Virus record (IMG/VR): IMGVR_UViG_3300006928_000045
Location: 1 to 30,615 of that record
Strand: one strand, 5' to 3'
DNA: 30,615 bases
Origin: a virus
Of this stretch, positions 22,801 to 30,096 are shown piece after piece (position 1 is the first letter of the stretch; each line of letters begins with the position of its first letter). The notes beneath the pieces were generated by a model. That model was given only the letters and a program-made list of their open reading frames with translations, ran no database searches and was not told where the DNA came from. The translations under genes were made by a program, and so were the position numbers.

Positions 22801-23204
22801 TTCTTGTCGCTTGTTCACCTCAAAAGCAATTAAACAGAATAATTGAAAACAATCCGCATTTAACGGAAACAGATACAGTACATATTATTGATACTGTTGT
22901 TATTAATAATTATTCATTTGATACTATAAACAGAGTTGAATCACACGACACAGTAATTATACAAAACAATGAAAGAGTTGAAGCACGATACTTTTACGAT
23001 ACTGTCAGGCAAGAGATCTGGCACGAAATCCAATGTAAAAATGACACGATTACTGTTGATAGATTTATACCTATTGAAACGGTCGTTTACAAGGAACTCA
23101 CAGTTTACGAGAAATACAAGGATGTGGCTATAATTGCAATATGTGCAATTGTATTGTTATTTATAGTTTTAGTTGTTTTAAAAGCGGTTAACAAAATCAT
23201 ATAA
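22764..23204 (+). CDS. Unimolecular spanin candidate (outer-membrane lipoprotein with C-terminal TM)
   Basis: A 146-residue protein with an N-terminal signal and lipobox FLILVACSPQ (Cys17 the likely lipidated residue) and a C-terminal membrane helix (AIIAICAIVLLFIVLVVLKA, about 121-140). Between them lies a strand-rich periplasmic segment. Lipid at one end and a membrane helix at the other is the topology of T1 gp11-type u-spanins, which fuse outer and inner membrane at the last step of lysis. It follows the amidase and holin, as expected. The start at 22764 lies inside the holin gene. No sequence match is claimed. Confidence 0.75.
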   Translation: MVKKGIIQIFFLILVACSPQKQLNRIIENNPHLTETDTVHIIDTVVINNYSFDTINRVESHDTVIIQNNERVEARYFYDTVRQEIWHEIQCKNDTITVDRFIPIETVVYKELTVYEKYKDVAIIAICAIVLLFIVLVVLKAVNKII

Positions 23205-24281
23205 GTGAGTAATAAAAAAAGAAACTTAAAGGCGCACCACAACCGCAGGGCAGAAGAAGGTAATCCAAAATACAGGTTAAATGAACAAGAAGCGAATTTA
23301 ATTCGTGAGTATAGGAGAATCCAGCAGGAGGCAGAAAGCGCAGGATTAAATCCTAAAGATGTGCATAGTGGTTGGATAAAATCAAAGGAAGCAAGTATAT
23401 ACTTTAAGAATCCACATCATAAAAAAGAAGATGTAAAAAAGCTGTATAAAGATTTAGTTAATGATTTAAAGGAATATTCACCAGAATATCCAACTATTAA
23501 AAGACCTAAACAAATTGATGGGCATTTATTTTTTTGTTGCCCAAGTGATTTACACATTGGTAAATTATGCAAATCTTTTGTAAGCGGCGAGGAATACAAC
23601 AGCCAGATAGCTGTATTACGTGCTTTAGAAGGCGTTAGAGGCTGTATTGAGAAAGCTAAAGGGTTTCATATAGATAAGGTAGTTTTCTTGCTGTCAGGAG
23701 ATCTTTTACACGTTGATAATTTAAGGAACACTACCACAGCAGGAACGCCACAGGATGTGGATGGTTTATTTAGCGATAATTTTTTACTTGCAAAAAGGTT
23801 AATGGTTGAGATTATTGAACTATTAATGCAGTTAGCAGATGTTCACGTAATGTACACAAGTGGCAACCACGATCATATATCTGGTTTTTTAATGGCACAA
23901 ATTTTACAAGCGCATTTTAGAAAAAGCAAAAACATTACTTGGGATATTAGTTTACAGATGCGTAAATACTATAGGTATAATGAAACATTAATTGGTAGTT
24001 GTCACGGTGATAAAGTTAAATGGGGGTTATTACCTATGTTAATGGCAGATGAATCAAGGGATTGGAGCGATACTAAATACAGATATATGTTTACGCAGCA
24101 CGTTCACCACAAAGTAACGAATGACTTTATAGGTGTAACATTGGAAAGTTTACGCAGCCCATCAGAAGCAGATTCGTGGCATCATAAAAGTGGCTATCAA
24201 TCATCAAACAATAAAGCAATAGAAAGCTTTATTTTTCATAAGCAACACGGACAGGTTGCCAGAATTACACATTTGTTTTAA
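23205..24281 (+). CDS. Calcineurin-like metallophosphoesterase
   Basis: A 358-residue enzyme with all metal-binding motifs of the calcineurin-like superfamily: DLH (115-117), GD (165-166), GNHDH (220-224), HGD (267-269) and H-V-H-H (299-302). The 100-residue N-terminus is helical and basic. Such phage proteins may be nucleases or phosphodiesterases acting on DNA or nucleotides. The substrate cannot be read from sequence. The start is GTG 23205, immediately after the spanin stop. It is the last gene of the late block, followed by the early promoter. Confidence 0.85.
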   Translation: MSNKKRNLKAHHNRRAEEGNPKYRLNEQEANLIREYRRIQQEAESAGLNPKDVHSGWIKSKEASIYFKNPHHKKEDVKKLYKDLVNDLKEYSPEYPTIKRPKQIDGHLFFCCPSDLHIGKLCKSFVSGEEYNSQIAVLRALEGVRGCIEKAKGFHIDKVVFLLSGDLLHVDNLRNTTTAGTPQDVDGLFSDNFLLAKRLMVEIIELLMQLADVHVMYTSGNHDHISGFLMAQILQAHFRKSKNITWDISLQMRKYYRYNETLIGSCHGDKVKWGLLPMLMADESRDWSDTKYRYMFTQHVHHKVTNDFIGVTLESLRSPSEADSWHHKSGYQSSNNKAIESFIFHKQHGQVARITHLF

Positions 24282-24312
24282 ACATTCCATTGTTAATAAA
24301 GTTTTTAGTGTG

Positions 24313-24347
24313 TTTTGTAATTTGTATTATAATTATAATTACATTAG
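24313..24347 (+). promoter_or_regulatory. Early promoter with shared palindrome
   Basis: TTTTG (24313-24317) or TTTG (24321-24324) lies upstream of TACATTAG (24340-24347), with gaps of 22 or 15 bases, a near match to the TTTG / TAnnTTTG promoter. The 13-mer ATAATTATAATTA (24329-24341) overlaps the first two bases of the -7 box exactly as at 2871-2883. It lies in the 93-bp gap before the first early gene. A repressor or activator site is a natural reading of the palindrome. Confidence 0.6.
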
Positions 24348-24374
24348 CATTATCAATTTAAAAAACTAATAATT

Positions 24375-24533
24375 ATGAACAGAGAAATATCTTACACAAC
24401 AAGAACATTTTACGTAAAAGCAGATAAAATTGATACGCTGCTTGAATTTCAAGAGAAATGTAGAAACAACGGGCGCAGATCATACAGCGAGGTTTTATTG
24501 GAATTAATGGAAAACTATAATAAAACTAATTGA
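24375..24533 (+). CDS. Ribbon-helix-helix-type regulator (52 aa)
   Basis: A 52-residue protein with an N-terminal strand SYTTRTFYVKADKID (5-19), a helix (TLLEFQEKCRNNGR) and a second helix (SYSEVLLELMENYNK). This is the size and order of ribbon-helix-helix proteins, which bind palindromic DNA as dimers. It is the first gene after the early promoter and is separated from it by a short leader, suggesting self-control. The palindrome shared with the 2860 promoter could be its site. Sequence resemblance is moderate. ATG 24375 follows an A-rich leader. Confidence 0.65.
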   Translation: MNREISYTTRTFYVKADKIDTLLEFQEKCRNNGRRSYSEVLLELMENYNKTN

Positions 24534-24534
24534 T

Positions 24535-24831
24535 ATGATAACCTATCCTAACAACGATTATACTGAACATTGGTATAGATTAGATACGCATCAATACTTG
24601 CACGACAGGATGTTGAATTTAGTAATACAAGCAAACTGGAACAAGCGAGTAATATGTGGCTTTTATTTATCGCCAAATGATTTAGAAATACACAAAAATA
24701 GATTCTCACAATACTTAACAAGTTTGGATGGCATAGCTGAACAAATGAAATTAGTTGACATTCATTACGATGAAAAGAGAATCAACAAAATAAAAACTAT
24801 ATTAACTAAAATTATGAATTATGAAAATTAA
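24535..24831 (+). CDS. Early protein of unknown function (98 aa)
   Basis: A 98-residue protein starting 1 bp after the previous stop. It is Tyr/Trp/His-rich in the first half (YTEHWYRLDTHQYLHDRMLN) and helical in the second (RINKIKTILTKIMNYEN). No signal peptide or known motif. It overlaps the next gene by 11 bp. Early position points to host takeover or replication, but nothing more can be said. Confidence 0.75.
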   Translation: MITYPNNDYTEHWYRLDTHQYLHDRMLNLVIQANWNKRVICGFYLSPNDLEIHKNRFSQYLTSLDGIAEQMKLVDIHYDEKRINKIKTILTKIMNYEN

Positions 24832-25195
24832 AGAACTTGCACAAAAATACAATCTTGGAAAAGATGATTTCTGGGAGTTAAAAAGAGGCGCACGCTCAAT
24901 GTGGATTATTACACACGATGCTTGTGAAAAGATAGCAGCCAAAGAAAACATACAATTTGGTGCGCCTACAGTATTTAGAGAAAACAACCAAGATGTTGCA
25001 ATGGTAGGAGATGCAAAACGTGGTAATAAAATAATGTGGAGTACAGGTGAAGCATCACCAAACAATTGTAAAGCACCCTATCCATTTGCAATGGCAGAAA
25101 AACGTTTAAAAGATCGTTTAACACTTAAATTAATATCCGCATACGAATATGGCATCTATTCAGATGTTGAAGCAGATTCATTTAAAAAAGATTGA
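24821..25195 (+). CDS. Conserved early protein, possible recombination factor
   Basis: A 124-residue protein. The C-terminal part APYPFAMAEKRLKDRLTLKL (85-104) resembles the helix shared by Rad52/Sak-like annealing proteins (YP-x-x-x-AEKRA-x-x-R) and is followed by EYGIYSDVEADSFKKD. The first half has WIITHDACEKIAAKENI and an acidic AMVGDAKRGNK. I recognise the family from Bacteroidetes phages. With an exonuclease two genes downstream, a role in recombination is plausible, but this is inferred from weak resemblance. Confidence 0.65.
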   Translation: MKIKELAQKYNLGKDDFWELKRGARSMWIITHDACEKIAAKENIQFGAPTVFRENNQDVAMVGDAKRGNKIMWSTGEASPNNCKAPYPFAMAEKRLKDRLTLKLISAYEYGIYSDVEADSFKKD

Positions 25196-25196
25196 T

Positions 25197-25319
25197 ATGA
25201 AACTAATTAAAAAAATAACAAACGATTTACAAAAGCTACAAGAATTAATTGATGAGCAGAAACAAATTGATGAACAATTTAAGGAAGCCGTAAGAAAGTT
25301 TGATAAAGAAAAAAAATAA
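25197..25319 (+). CDS. Coiled-coil microprotein (40 aa)
   Basis: A 40-residue charged helical peptide (KKITNDLQKLQELIDEQKQI, then DEQFKEAVRKFDKEKK) with a clear heptad pattern, starting 1 bp after the previous stop. No family recognised. It sits between the putative annealing factor and the exonuclease, so it may be a small partner of either. The clean heptads and spacing support a real gene. Confidence 0.55.
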   Translation: MKLIKKITNDLQKLQELIDEQKQIDEQFKEAVRKFDKEKK

Positions 25320-25334
25320 ACTAAACTATATATT

Positions 25335-26069
25335 ATGAAAAAAGATCATTTAAGTTACAGCGCATTATGCCAGTTTAAAAAATCTCCTAACCATTTACTT
25401 GCGTATTGGAACAAGGAAACTAAAACAACTGATGCAATGCACTTTGGACAGATAATACACAAGATGTTATTACAGCCAGAATCCTTTAAAGATGATTTTG
25501 CTGTGTTTGAAGGCGCAAGGCGTGCAGGTAAAGCGTGGCAAGAGTTTAAAGCGGATCAAGATAATAAAACTATTATTAAACAGCAGGAGTTAGATGAAGC
25601 AAACAGAATCATAAACAATTCAATGCAGCACGAAGCATTTGCAGAAATGTTAAAAAATGCAACAGCTAAAGAACAAAAGTTAAATTGGAATTATAAAGAT
25701 GTTGATTTCATTGGCTATGCTGATCTAATTACGGAGTTTAACGGCAAGCAATGCGTTGTGGATATAAAAACTACTAACGATGCAGGCAGCAGGTTCTACA
25801 GGGATTTATATTACAACGATTATAAAATGCAACTTGCGATGTACACAGAGCAATTTGGTAAAGAGTATGATGCTTATATAGTAGCAATTGAAACAAGCAC
25901 ACCATTTAACGTACAAGTTTATAAATTAGATGAAAGTTTACTATTCAAAGGATGGATGGATTACGATCACTATGTAGATAAATACAATCAATGGGATGGT
26001 AAGCCGCAGGGATATAGTAACGCAGTAATTGAGGTTGCTACTGATATAGAAGAAATTATTAATAAATGA
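25335..26069 (+). CDS. PD-(D/E)XK exonuclease (RecE/PDDEXK_1-like)
   Basis: A 244-residue nuclease. It has the helix HFGQIIHKMLLQP (36-48), the core FIGYADLI with Asp130, VVDIKTT with Asp143 and Lys145, and KMQLAMY with Gln166 and Tyr170, which together define exonucleases of the RecE / Cas4-like branch. It would resect DNA ends for annealing-type recombination, together with the Rad52-like candidate at 24821. The next small gene overlaps by 4 bp. Length is typical. Confidence 0.85.
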   Translation: MKKDHLSYSALCQFKKSPNHLLAYWNKETKTTDAMHFGQIIHKMLLQPESFKDDFAVFEGARRAGKAWQEFKADQDNKTIIKQQELDEANRIINNSMQHEAFAEMLKNATAKEQKLNWNYKDVDFIGYADLITEFNGKQCVVDIKTTNDAGSRFYRDLYYNDYKMQLAMYTEQFGKEYDAYIVAIETSTPFNVQVYKLDESLLFKGWMDYDHYVDKYNQWDGKPQGYSNAVIEVATDIEEIINK

Positions 26070-26215
26070 GTAAGCATAAAGAAATAGAAGAATTAGCAAA
26101 AAAAATTATGCGTGGTGAACACGATGTTAAACCACAAACGCACGGTACACATTTTCAACGGTGGTGCTATGCATACGAAATAGCAAAACAATTAATAACC
26201 AAGAAAAACAAATAA
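26066..26215 (+). CDS. Small early protein (49 aa)
   Basis: A 49-residue protein starting as ATGAG on the exonuclease stop. Sequence runs MSKHKEIEELAKKIMRGEHD, then VKPQTHGTHFQRWCYAYEIA, then a basic tail. The His/Trp/Cys cluster could bind metal. No family is recognised. Coupling to the exonuclease supports translation. Confidence 0.6.
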   Translation: MSKHKEIEELAKKIMRGEHDVKPQTHGTHFQRWCYAYEIAKQLITKKNK

Positions 26216-26219
26216 AATT

Positions 26220-26411
26220 ATGAAAAAAATTGTTGAATTTTATATAACTACTAAAAGAGAATTAAAGTTTCAATTAGAATTTACAGATTTTCAATATAAT
26301 GATTGGTTAGAAAATCAATTAGATTCAGATATTGAACAACTTATAATGAATTATTATGATGAAAATTCAGAAGAAATTGAAATGAATTTTAAACACAAAT
26401 TAATAAATTAA
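26220..26411 (+). CDS. Acidic early protein (63 aa)
   Basis: A 63-residue, acidic, aromatic-rich protein (FYITTKRELKFQLEFTDFQY, NYYDENSEEIEMNF). Possibly an all-beta start and a helical end. No known motif. The strong net negative charge is seen in phage proteins that mimic DNA or inhibit host proteins, but this is speculation. It sits in the early operon with 4 bp and 19 bp gaps. Confidence 0.6.
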   Translation: MKKIVEFYITTKRELKFQLEFTDFQYNDWLENQLDSDIEQLIMNYYDENSEEIEMNFKHKLIN

Positions 26412-26430
26412 CAAATAAAAACAAACAACA

Positions 26431-26685
26431 ATGAATAAAAAAGAAGAAACAATATACTGCGGAAGCGGTAAAGTAATGAATGAAAAATGGTTGAAAGTAA
26501 CTATTAATCCAACTAAAATTGTGGATTACATTCAGGAGTTTAATGGAAACAAATTTATTAAATTAAATGTTAACATTAAGCCAGAAGCAGATCAATATGG
26601 TAAAGATGTTAGTATTAGCGTTGATACTTGGAAGCCAGAAGAAAAACAGGCAAAAGTAGAATCATCAAACGATTTACCCTTTTAA
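26431..26685 (+). CDS. Putative single-stranded DNA-binding protein (SSB-like tail)
   Basis: An 84-residue protein with a compact beta-rich body (YCGSGKVMNEKWLKVTINPT, FIKLNVNIKPEAD, SISVDTWKPE) and a C-terminus ESSNDLPF. Bacterial SSBs end in an acidic tip, usually DDIPF, that binds replication and recombination partners. The NDLPF end is a close match. It is about half the length of a typical SSB, but the position before the initiator and helicase genes fits. Assignment by tip and context, not by a full OB-fold match. Confidence 0.55.
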   Translation: MNKKEETIYCGSGKVMNEKWLKVTINPTKIVDYIQEFNGNKFIKLNVNIKPEADQYGKDVSISVDTWKPEEKQAKVESSNDLPF

Positions 26686-26702
26686 ATTTAAAAAGATAAT
26701 TG

Positions 26703-27008
26703 ATGCGCTACAAAGACGAGGATTGGAATTTGATTTTACCTGCTATACAAGAATTATTGATTGAGGGCTATACATTGCCACAGATCGCAAAAAAATTAGA
26801 TATAACGTATAACAAGATAATTCACTATTACAAGCCAATAAAGAAAAACTTCAAGTACATTGATTACCAACAAAAAGATAGAAAGGTGGAGGCAGTAAAT
26901 GCTTCTGCCTTTTCTTTTAATAAAGTTTATACTTGGGAATCATTAAGCGATGAAGATATAAAAGGATATAAATATTACGAATCAAAACACAAAGCATATT
27001 ATGAATAA
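26703..27008 (+). CDS. Helix-turn-helix early protein
   Basis: A 101-residue protein with a likely helix-turn-helix at about 15-37 (LLIEGYTLPQIAKKLDITYN then KIIHYYK). It has a basic mid segment (KPIKKNFKYIDYQQKDRK) and an acidic C-terminus (SLSDEDIKGYKYYESKHKAY). It may bind DNA to control early genes or replication. ATG 26703 is preferred to TTG 26700. A terminator-like hairpin lies inside the gene at 26890-26918. It overlaps the next gene by 8 bp. Confidence 0.65.
   Translation: MRYKDEDWNLILPAIQELLIEGYTLPQIAKKLDITYNKIIHYYKPIKKNFKYIDYQQKDRKVEAVNASAFSFNKVYTWESLSDEDIKGYKYYESKHKAYYE
26890..26918 (+). terminator. Terminator-like hairpin inside a gene
   Basis: AGGCAG (26890-26895) pairs with CTGCCT (26905-26910) around a 9-base loop, then TTTCTTTT. 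It lies within the helix-turn-helix gene, so it could attenuate transcription into the replication genes. It could also be chance pairing within a coding stretch. Confidence 0.35.
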
Positions 27009-27327
27009 AGAAATAGCAAAAGAATTAAATAAATTTGCACAAAAAATAGCAGAACTATATTCAAAAAAAGATAGGGAAGGTAATTATAATAATGAAGATT
27101 TTAAACTAAAAGAAGCAATACCAACTTCTGATCATACTGCTACTGTTATAATGGAAAAAAATACTGGTAAATTAGCTGCTTATTTTTTTTATTATATTAA
27201 AAGCGGGAAAAGTAAAGGTTGGAAATATTTTATACCAACAGATTCTCATATTACAGGTATGAGAGCTTTTGAATATTATAAACTACAATGCGAAAGAATA
27301 AACTATAAAGAAAATTTTGATAACTAA
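27001..27327 (+). CDS. Early protein of unknown function (108 aa)
   Basis: A 108-residue protein with a helical start (KEIAKELNKFAQKIAELYSK), a strand-rich middle (HTATVIMEKNTGKLAAYFFY, GWKYFIPTDSHITGM) and a charged end. No known motif. It overlaps the helix-turn-helix gene by 8 bp and precedes the initiator gene, so a replication role is possible. Nothing stronger is visible. Confidence 0.7.
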   Translation: MNKEIAKELNKFAQKIAELYSKKDREGNYNNEDFKLKEAIPTSDHTATVIMEKNTGKLAAYFFYYIKSGKSKGWKYFIPTDSHITGMRAFEYYKLQCERINYKENFDN

Positions 27328-27333
27328 TCAACT

Positions 27334-27948
27334 ATGAAAGAACTACCTTATTTTAAATTTTATCCTAACCAATGGATTACAGGATCAATTATCTTTATGG
27401 ATTTAGATGTGCAAGGCGCGTTTATGAAGATCTGCTGCTACTACTGGAGCAAAGAATGCAACGTATCCAGAGATCAAGTTAAAACATTAGTACCGCACCA
27501 ATGGGGCAAACTACTTGATAGTGAGCTACTTAAGATTGAAGAAGATAACATTAGAATTAAATGGCTTGATGAACAATACAAAGAAAGGTTAAAAGAACAT
27601 AAACGAAATGTAAGCAACGGAAAGAAGGGGGGCTTAAGCAGGGCTAAAGCATTAAGAAAAGATAAGATAAGAAAAGATAAATATGCAAATGATAATTTAC
27701 TTAAAGTAAATAAAGATATAAACACATATAAAAGATTTGCTCATTTATCTATGAGTTTAGATGAGTTTAAAAAATTAGAAGAAAATTACACTAAAGATCA
27801 AATTGATTCTGTATGTGATGCAATTCAAAACTTTAAAAAAAATACAAATTATAAAAGTTTATATTTAACTGCTAAGAATTGGCTAAAGAAAGAACAAACA
27901 AAAAAAGAATTAGAAACAAGTAAAGGATTTAAATCACCGTGGGATTAA
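27334..27948 (+). CDS. Replication initiator (replisome organizer)
   Basis: A 204-residue protein. The N-terminal part YFKFYPNQWITGSIIFMDLD matches the start of winged-helix phage initiators (DUF1376 / Lin1244-like). Residues about 91-116 form a Lys/Arg-rich linker (GKKGGLSRAKALRKDKIRKD). The C-terminal domain (SMSLDEFKKLEENYTKDQID, then NYKSLYLTAKNWLKKE) resembles the DnaD-type C-terminal module. It would bind the origin and load the helicase encoded next, whose GTG start it overlaps by 10 bp. The linker DNA is the second copy of the 59-bp repeat (27631-27689), consistent with an origin inside the gene. Confidence 0.75.
   Translation: MKELPYFKFYPNQWITGSIIFMDLDVQGAFMKICCYYWSKECNVSRDQVKTLVPHQWGKLLDSELLKIEEDNIRIKWLDEQYKERLKEHKRNVSNGKKGGLSRAKALRKDKIRKDKYANDNLLKVNKDINTYKRFAHLSMSLDEFKKLEENYTKDQIDSVCDAIQNFKKNTNYKSLYLTAKNWLKKEQTKKELETSKGFKSPWD
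27631..27689 (+). repeat. 59-bp stem-loop and AAGATAAG repeat, copy in the initiator gene
   Basis: Second copy of the repeat at 2785-2843 (about 49 of 59 identical, no gaps). It holds the same 19-base stem-loop geometry (27632-27650, one A-A mismatch, loop CAGGG instead of CCCTC) followed by AAAAGATAAG units. It encodes the basic linker of the initiator, so it serves as both coding sequence and possible initiator binding site. Confidence 0.6.
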
Positions 27949-28847
27949 AAGGATATAAAGTAACAGAAGCTAAAGATATAATTAGCAAGATATATAAACA
28001 CAGGGATAACTTTAATCAAAAGGGTAAGTACTTAGGTTGGAAAAGTTTAGATGAGTTTTATAGTATGCAATTAGGAAACTGCACCGACTGGACAGGTTTT
28101 CCTATGAGTGGTAAAACACAGGTTTTAATGGAGTGCTTACTAAACACAAGTAAGTTCTATAGCTGGAAGCATCTTGTTTATTTTCCTGATGTTGGTAGTA
28201 ATGTAGAAATAGTTGCTGATTTAATACATAAACTAACAGGTAAAAGTTTTAATCCATTAGAAAAAAATGTAATTAAAGATATTGAAATTACAAATAGTTT
28301 AGATTGGATATTTGAACACTTTAAAATATTAACTAAAGAAGATGTTAAAGCAAAGATGACACCGTTTGAATTTTATGATTATGCCGTTGAACTAAAACAA
28401 AAACACGGATTACAAACAGCAAGTATTGATAGCTGGAAAGATTTAAGCCATCCATATAATTTATACGGTGGTTACGCACAATATTTAGAAGTGGTGTTGC
28501 CATATAGAAACCAAATAGCAGAAGATAATGATTTACACTTACATACAATCATACATCCTAAGCTAACTGAAAAAGTAAACGGTAAAAGAAGTGTGCCATC
28601 TCCTTACGATTTAAAAGGTGGTTCTGAATGGTTTAATAGTGGTAAATGTATGATAACAGTACATCGTGAAGATTTAACTCATAATTTAGCAATGATTAAC
28701 TTTAACAAGATTAAACCACGTTCAGTTGGTAACATAGGGCGGCTTTTATTATGGTTTGATAAAGAAAAGTTTTTATATTACGAACAGGATAATCCAGCAC
28801 CAAATATTTACAATAAGGTGTACGCACAAGAAAAACAAAAAGAATGA
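27939..28847 (+). CDS. Replicative helicase (DnaB/T7 gp4-like RecA-fold ATPase)
   Basis: A 302-residue RecA-fold ATPase. Walker A is GFPMSGKTQ (53-61), the Walker B strand is TASIDSW (160-166, Asp164), then HTIIHPKL (202-209) with the sensor His, and DLKGGSEWF (224-232) typical of the DNA-binding loop region. The family is the TOPRIM/primase-less helicase branch of phages. It would unwind DNA at the fork. GTG 27939 overlaps the initiator gene by 10 bp, an arrangement that fits a loader-helicase pair. No primase gene is recognised, so priming probably depends on the host. Confidence 0.8.
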   Translation: MGLKGYKVTEAKDIISKIYKHRDNFNQKGKYLGWKSLDEFYSMQLGNCTDWTGFPMSGKTQVLMECLLNTSKFYSWKHLVYFPDVGSNVEIVADLIHKLTGKSFNPLEKNVIKDIEITNSLDWIFEHFKILTKEDVKAKMTPFEFYDYAVELKQKHGLQTASIDSWKDLSHPYNLYGGYAQYLEVVLPYRNQIAEDNDLHLHTIIHPKLTEKVNGKRSVPSPYDLKGGSEWFNSGKCMITVHREDLTHNLAMINFNKIKPRSVGNIGRLLLWFDKEKFLYYEQDNPAPNIYNKVYAQEKQKE

Positions 28848-29491
28848 AGATATTAAATTTATACGCTTGTTTAGGCGGTAACCGTTACAAATGGGATGAG
28901 GTTACAGATGTAGAAGTAACTGCTGTTGAGTTAGACCCTGAATGTGCAAGATTGTATCAAGAAAGGTTTCCTAATGATAAAGTAATTGTAGCAGATGCTC
29001 ACCAATATTTATTAGACCATTATAAAGAGTTTGATTTTATTTGGAGTAGCCCACCTTGCCCAACACATAGTAAAATTAGACATAGCCAAAGAAACAGAAA
29101 AAACATAAGACCAGTTTATCCATCTATGAGCCTTTACGAAGAAATTATATTTTTAGATAACTATTTTAATGGTAAATATGTAGTTGAGAATGTAATACCT
29201 TACTACGTTCCGTTAATACCTGCAAAGAAAAGAGGCAGGCATTTATATTGGACAAACTTTGTACTTCCTGGTAATTTGGGAGAGAGAAAAATAGACTCTA
29301 AAAAATTTATAACAGGTAGTACTTCATACCTTTCTAAGTTTCATGATTACGATTTCACAAAGTACAAAGGAAAACAAAGGCGTGACAAAATATGTAGAAA
29401 CTTAGTAGACTATGAAGCTGGCAAAACGATATTAGAAATAGCTGTAGGAATAGTAAGAAAACAAAACGTAAAACAAACAGAATTATTTTAA
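28844..29491 (+). CDS. Compact DNA cytosine-C5 methyltransferase
   Basis: A 215-residue enzyme with motif I LNLYACLGGN (4-13; usual GIGG is CLGG here), motif II AVELDPECARLY (27-38), motif IV SSPPCPTHS (68-76, catalytic Cys72), motif VI ENV (115-117) and KKRGRHLYW (128-136) like motif VIII. It lacks the long target-recognition domain of standard 330+ residue enzymes. It would methylate cytosine in phage DNA, probably to evade restriction. No endonuclease partner is nearby. The start overlaps the helicase stop as ATGA. Confidence 0.85.
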   Translation: MKILNLYACLGGNRYKWDEVTDVEVTAVELDPECARLYQERFPNDKVIVADAHQYLLDHYKEFDFIWSSPPCPTHSKIRHSQRNRKNIRPVYPSMSLYEEIIFLDNYFNGKYVVENVIPYYVPLIPAKKRGRHLYWTNFVLPGNLGERKIDSKKFITGSTSYLSKFHDYDFTKYKGKQRRDKICRNLVDYEAGKTILEIAVGIVRKQNVKQTELF

Positions 29492-29501
29492 AAAATAAAG
29501 A

Positions 29502-29741
29502 ATGAAATACAAATACGAAAACATAGATAGGTTTATGGAATATAAATCTTGGACTGATAAACAAAAGATAGATCAACTGCTTCATATAGATTGCAACCTG
29601 TATGCAAATCTTGGAACAGATTCAACAAAAGATGAAAAGGATGAGGTAAAAAGAAAAAGTTTAATTATATACAGATTAATAAAAACATTAGATAGGAAAC
29701 TTGGAGATGAATTTCTGTATTCAATGGATATGAAACGATGA
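29502..29741 (+). CDS. Early protein of unknown function (79 aa)
   Basis: A 79-residue charged, helical protein (RFMEYKSWTDKQKIDQLLHI, KRKSLIIYRLIKTLDRKLGD). It overlaps the next gene as ATGA. The AAATAAAG leader is A-rich. No known motif. It follows the methyltransferase in the same transcript. Function unknown. Confidence 0.7.
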   Translation: MKYKYENIDRFMEYKSWTDKQKIDQLLHIDCNLYANLGTDSTKDEKDEVKRKSLIIYRLIKTLDRKLGDEFLYSMDMKR

Positions 29742-30001
29742 ATGATTTAGATTATACAATAGCAAAAAACCGTTTAGAGATATTGTTATTAAAAGCACAG
29801 GAAAGTTTAAAGGAAGGCAGAGTAACACAAAGCAAGATGGAGGCAATAGAAACGCTGCAATCAACTTTAAAAGCTATGATTGATTTGCGCTTAACAATAG
29901 ATGAATTAAACAAAAAGAATACACTAATCACCTTACAGAACGTCAAAGCATATAAAGAAACTGCTGAACTTAAGAAAAAATTTAGTAATTTTAAACAATG
30001 A
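29738..30001 (+). CDS. Coiled-coil early protein (87 aa)
   Basis: An 87-residue protein that is predicted helical throughout with heptad repeats (NRLEILLLKAQESLKEGRVT, STLKAMIDLRLTIDELNKKN). It overlaps both neighbours by four bases (ATGA before, ATGA after). It may be a scaffold or inhibitor; no family is recognised. Confidence 0.7.
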   Translation: MNDLDYTIAKNRLEILLLKAQESLKEGRVTQSKMEAIETLQSTLKAMIDLRLTIDELNKKNTLITLQNVKAYKETAELKKKFSNFKQ

Positions 30002-30096
30002 ACGCTATATATTACACAATGCTGATTGCAATACTACTTGCATTTTTCGCAGGTGTGTTTACTGTTCTATTGTATCAACAAATATTTGAAAAATGA
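29998..30096 (+). CDS. Single-pass membrane microprotein (32 aa)
   Basis: A 32-residue peptide whose middle (MLIAILLAFFAGVFTVLLYQ, residues 8-27) is a clear membrane helix, ending QIFEK. Start and stop overlap the neighbours as ATGA. Small phage membrane proteins of this kind may act in superinfection exclusion, but nothing else supports a function here. Confidence 0.55.
   Translation: MNAIYYTMLIAILLAFFAGVFTVLLYQQIFEK

Noticed and set aside
24281-24375. Lysogeny control region
   Set aside because: No integrase, excisionase or CI-like repressor is encoded anywhere in the circle; the small RHH protein alone does not suggest lysogeny.
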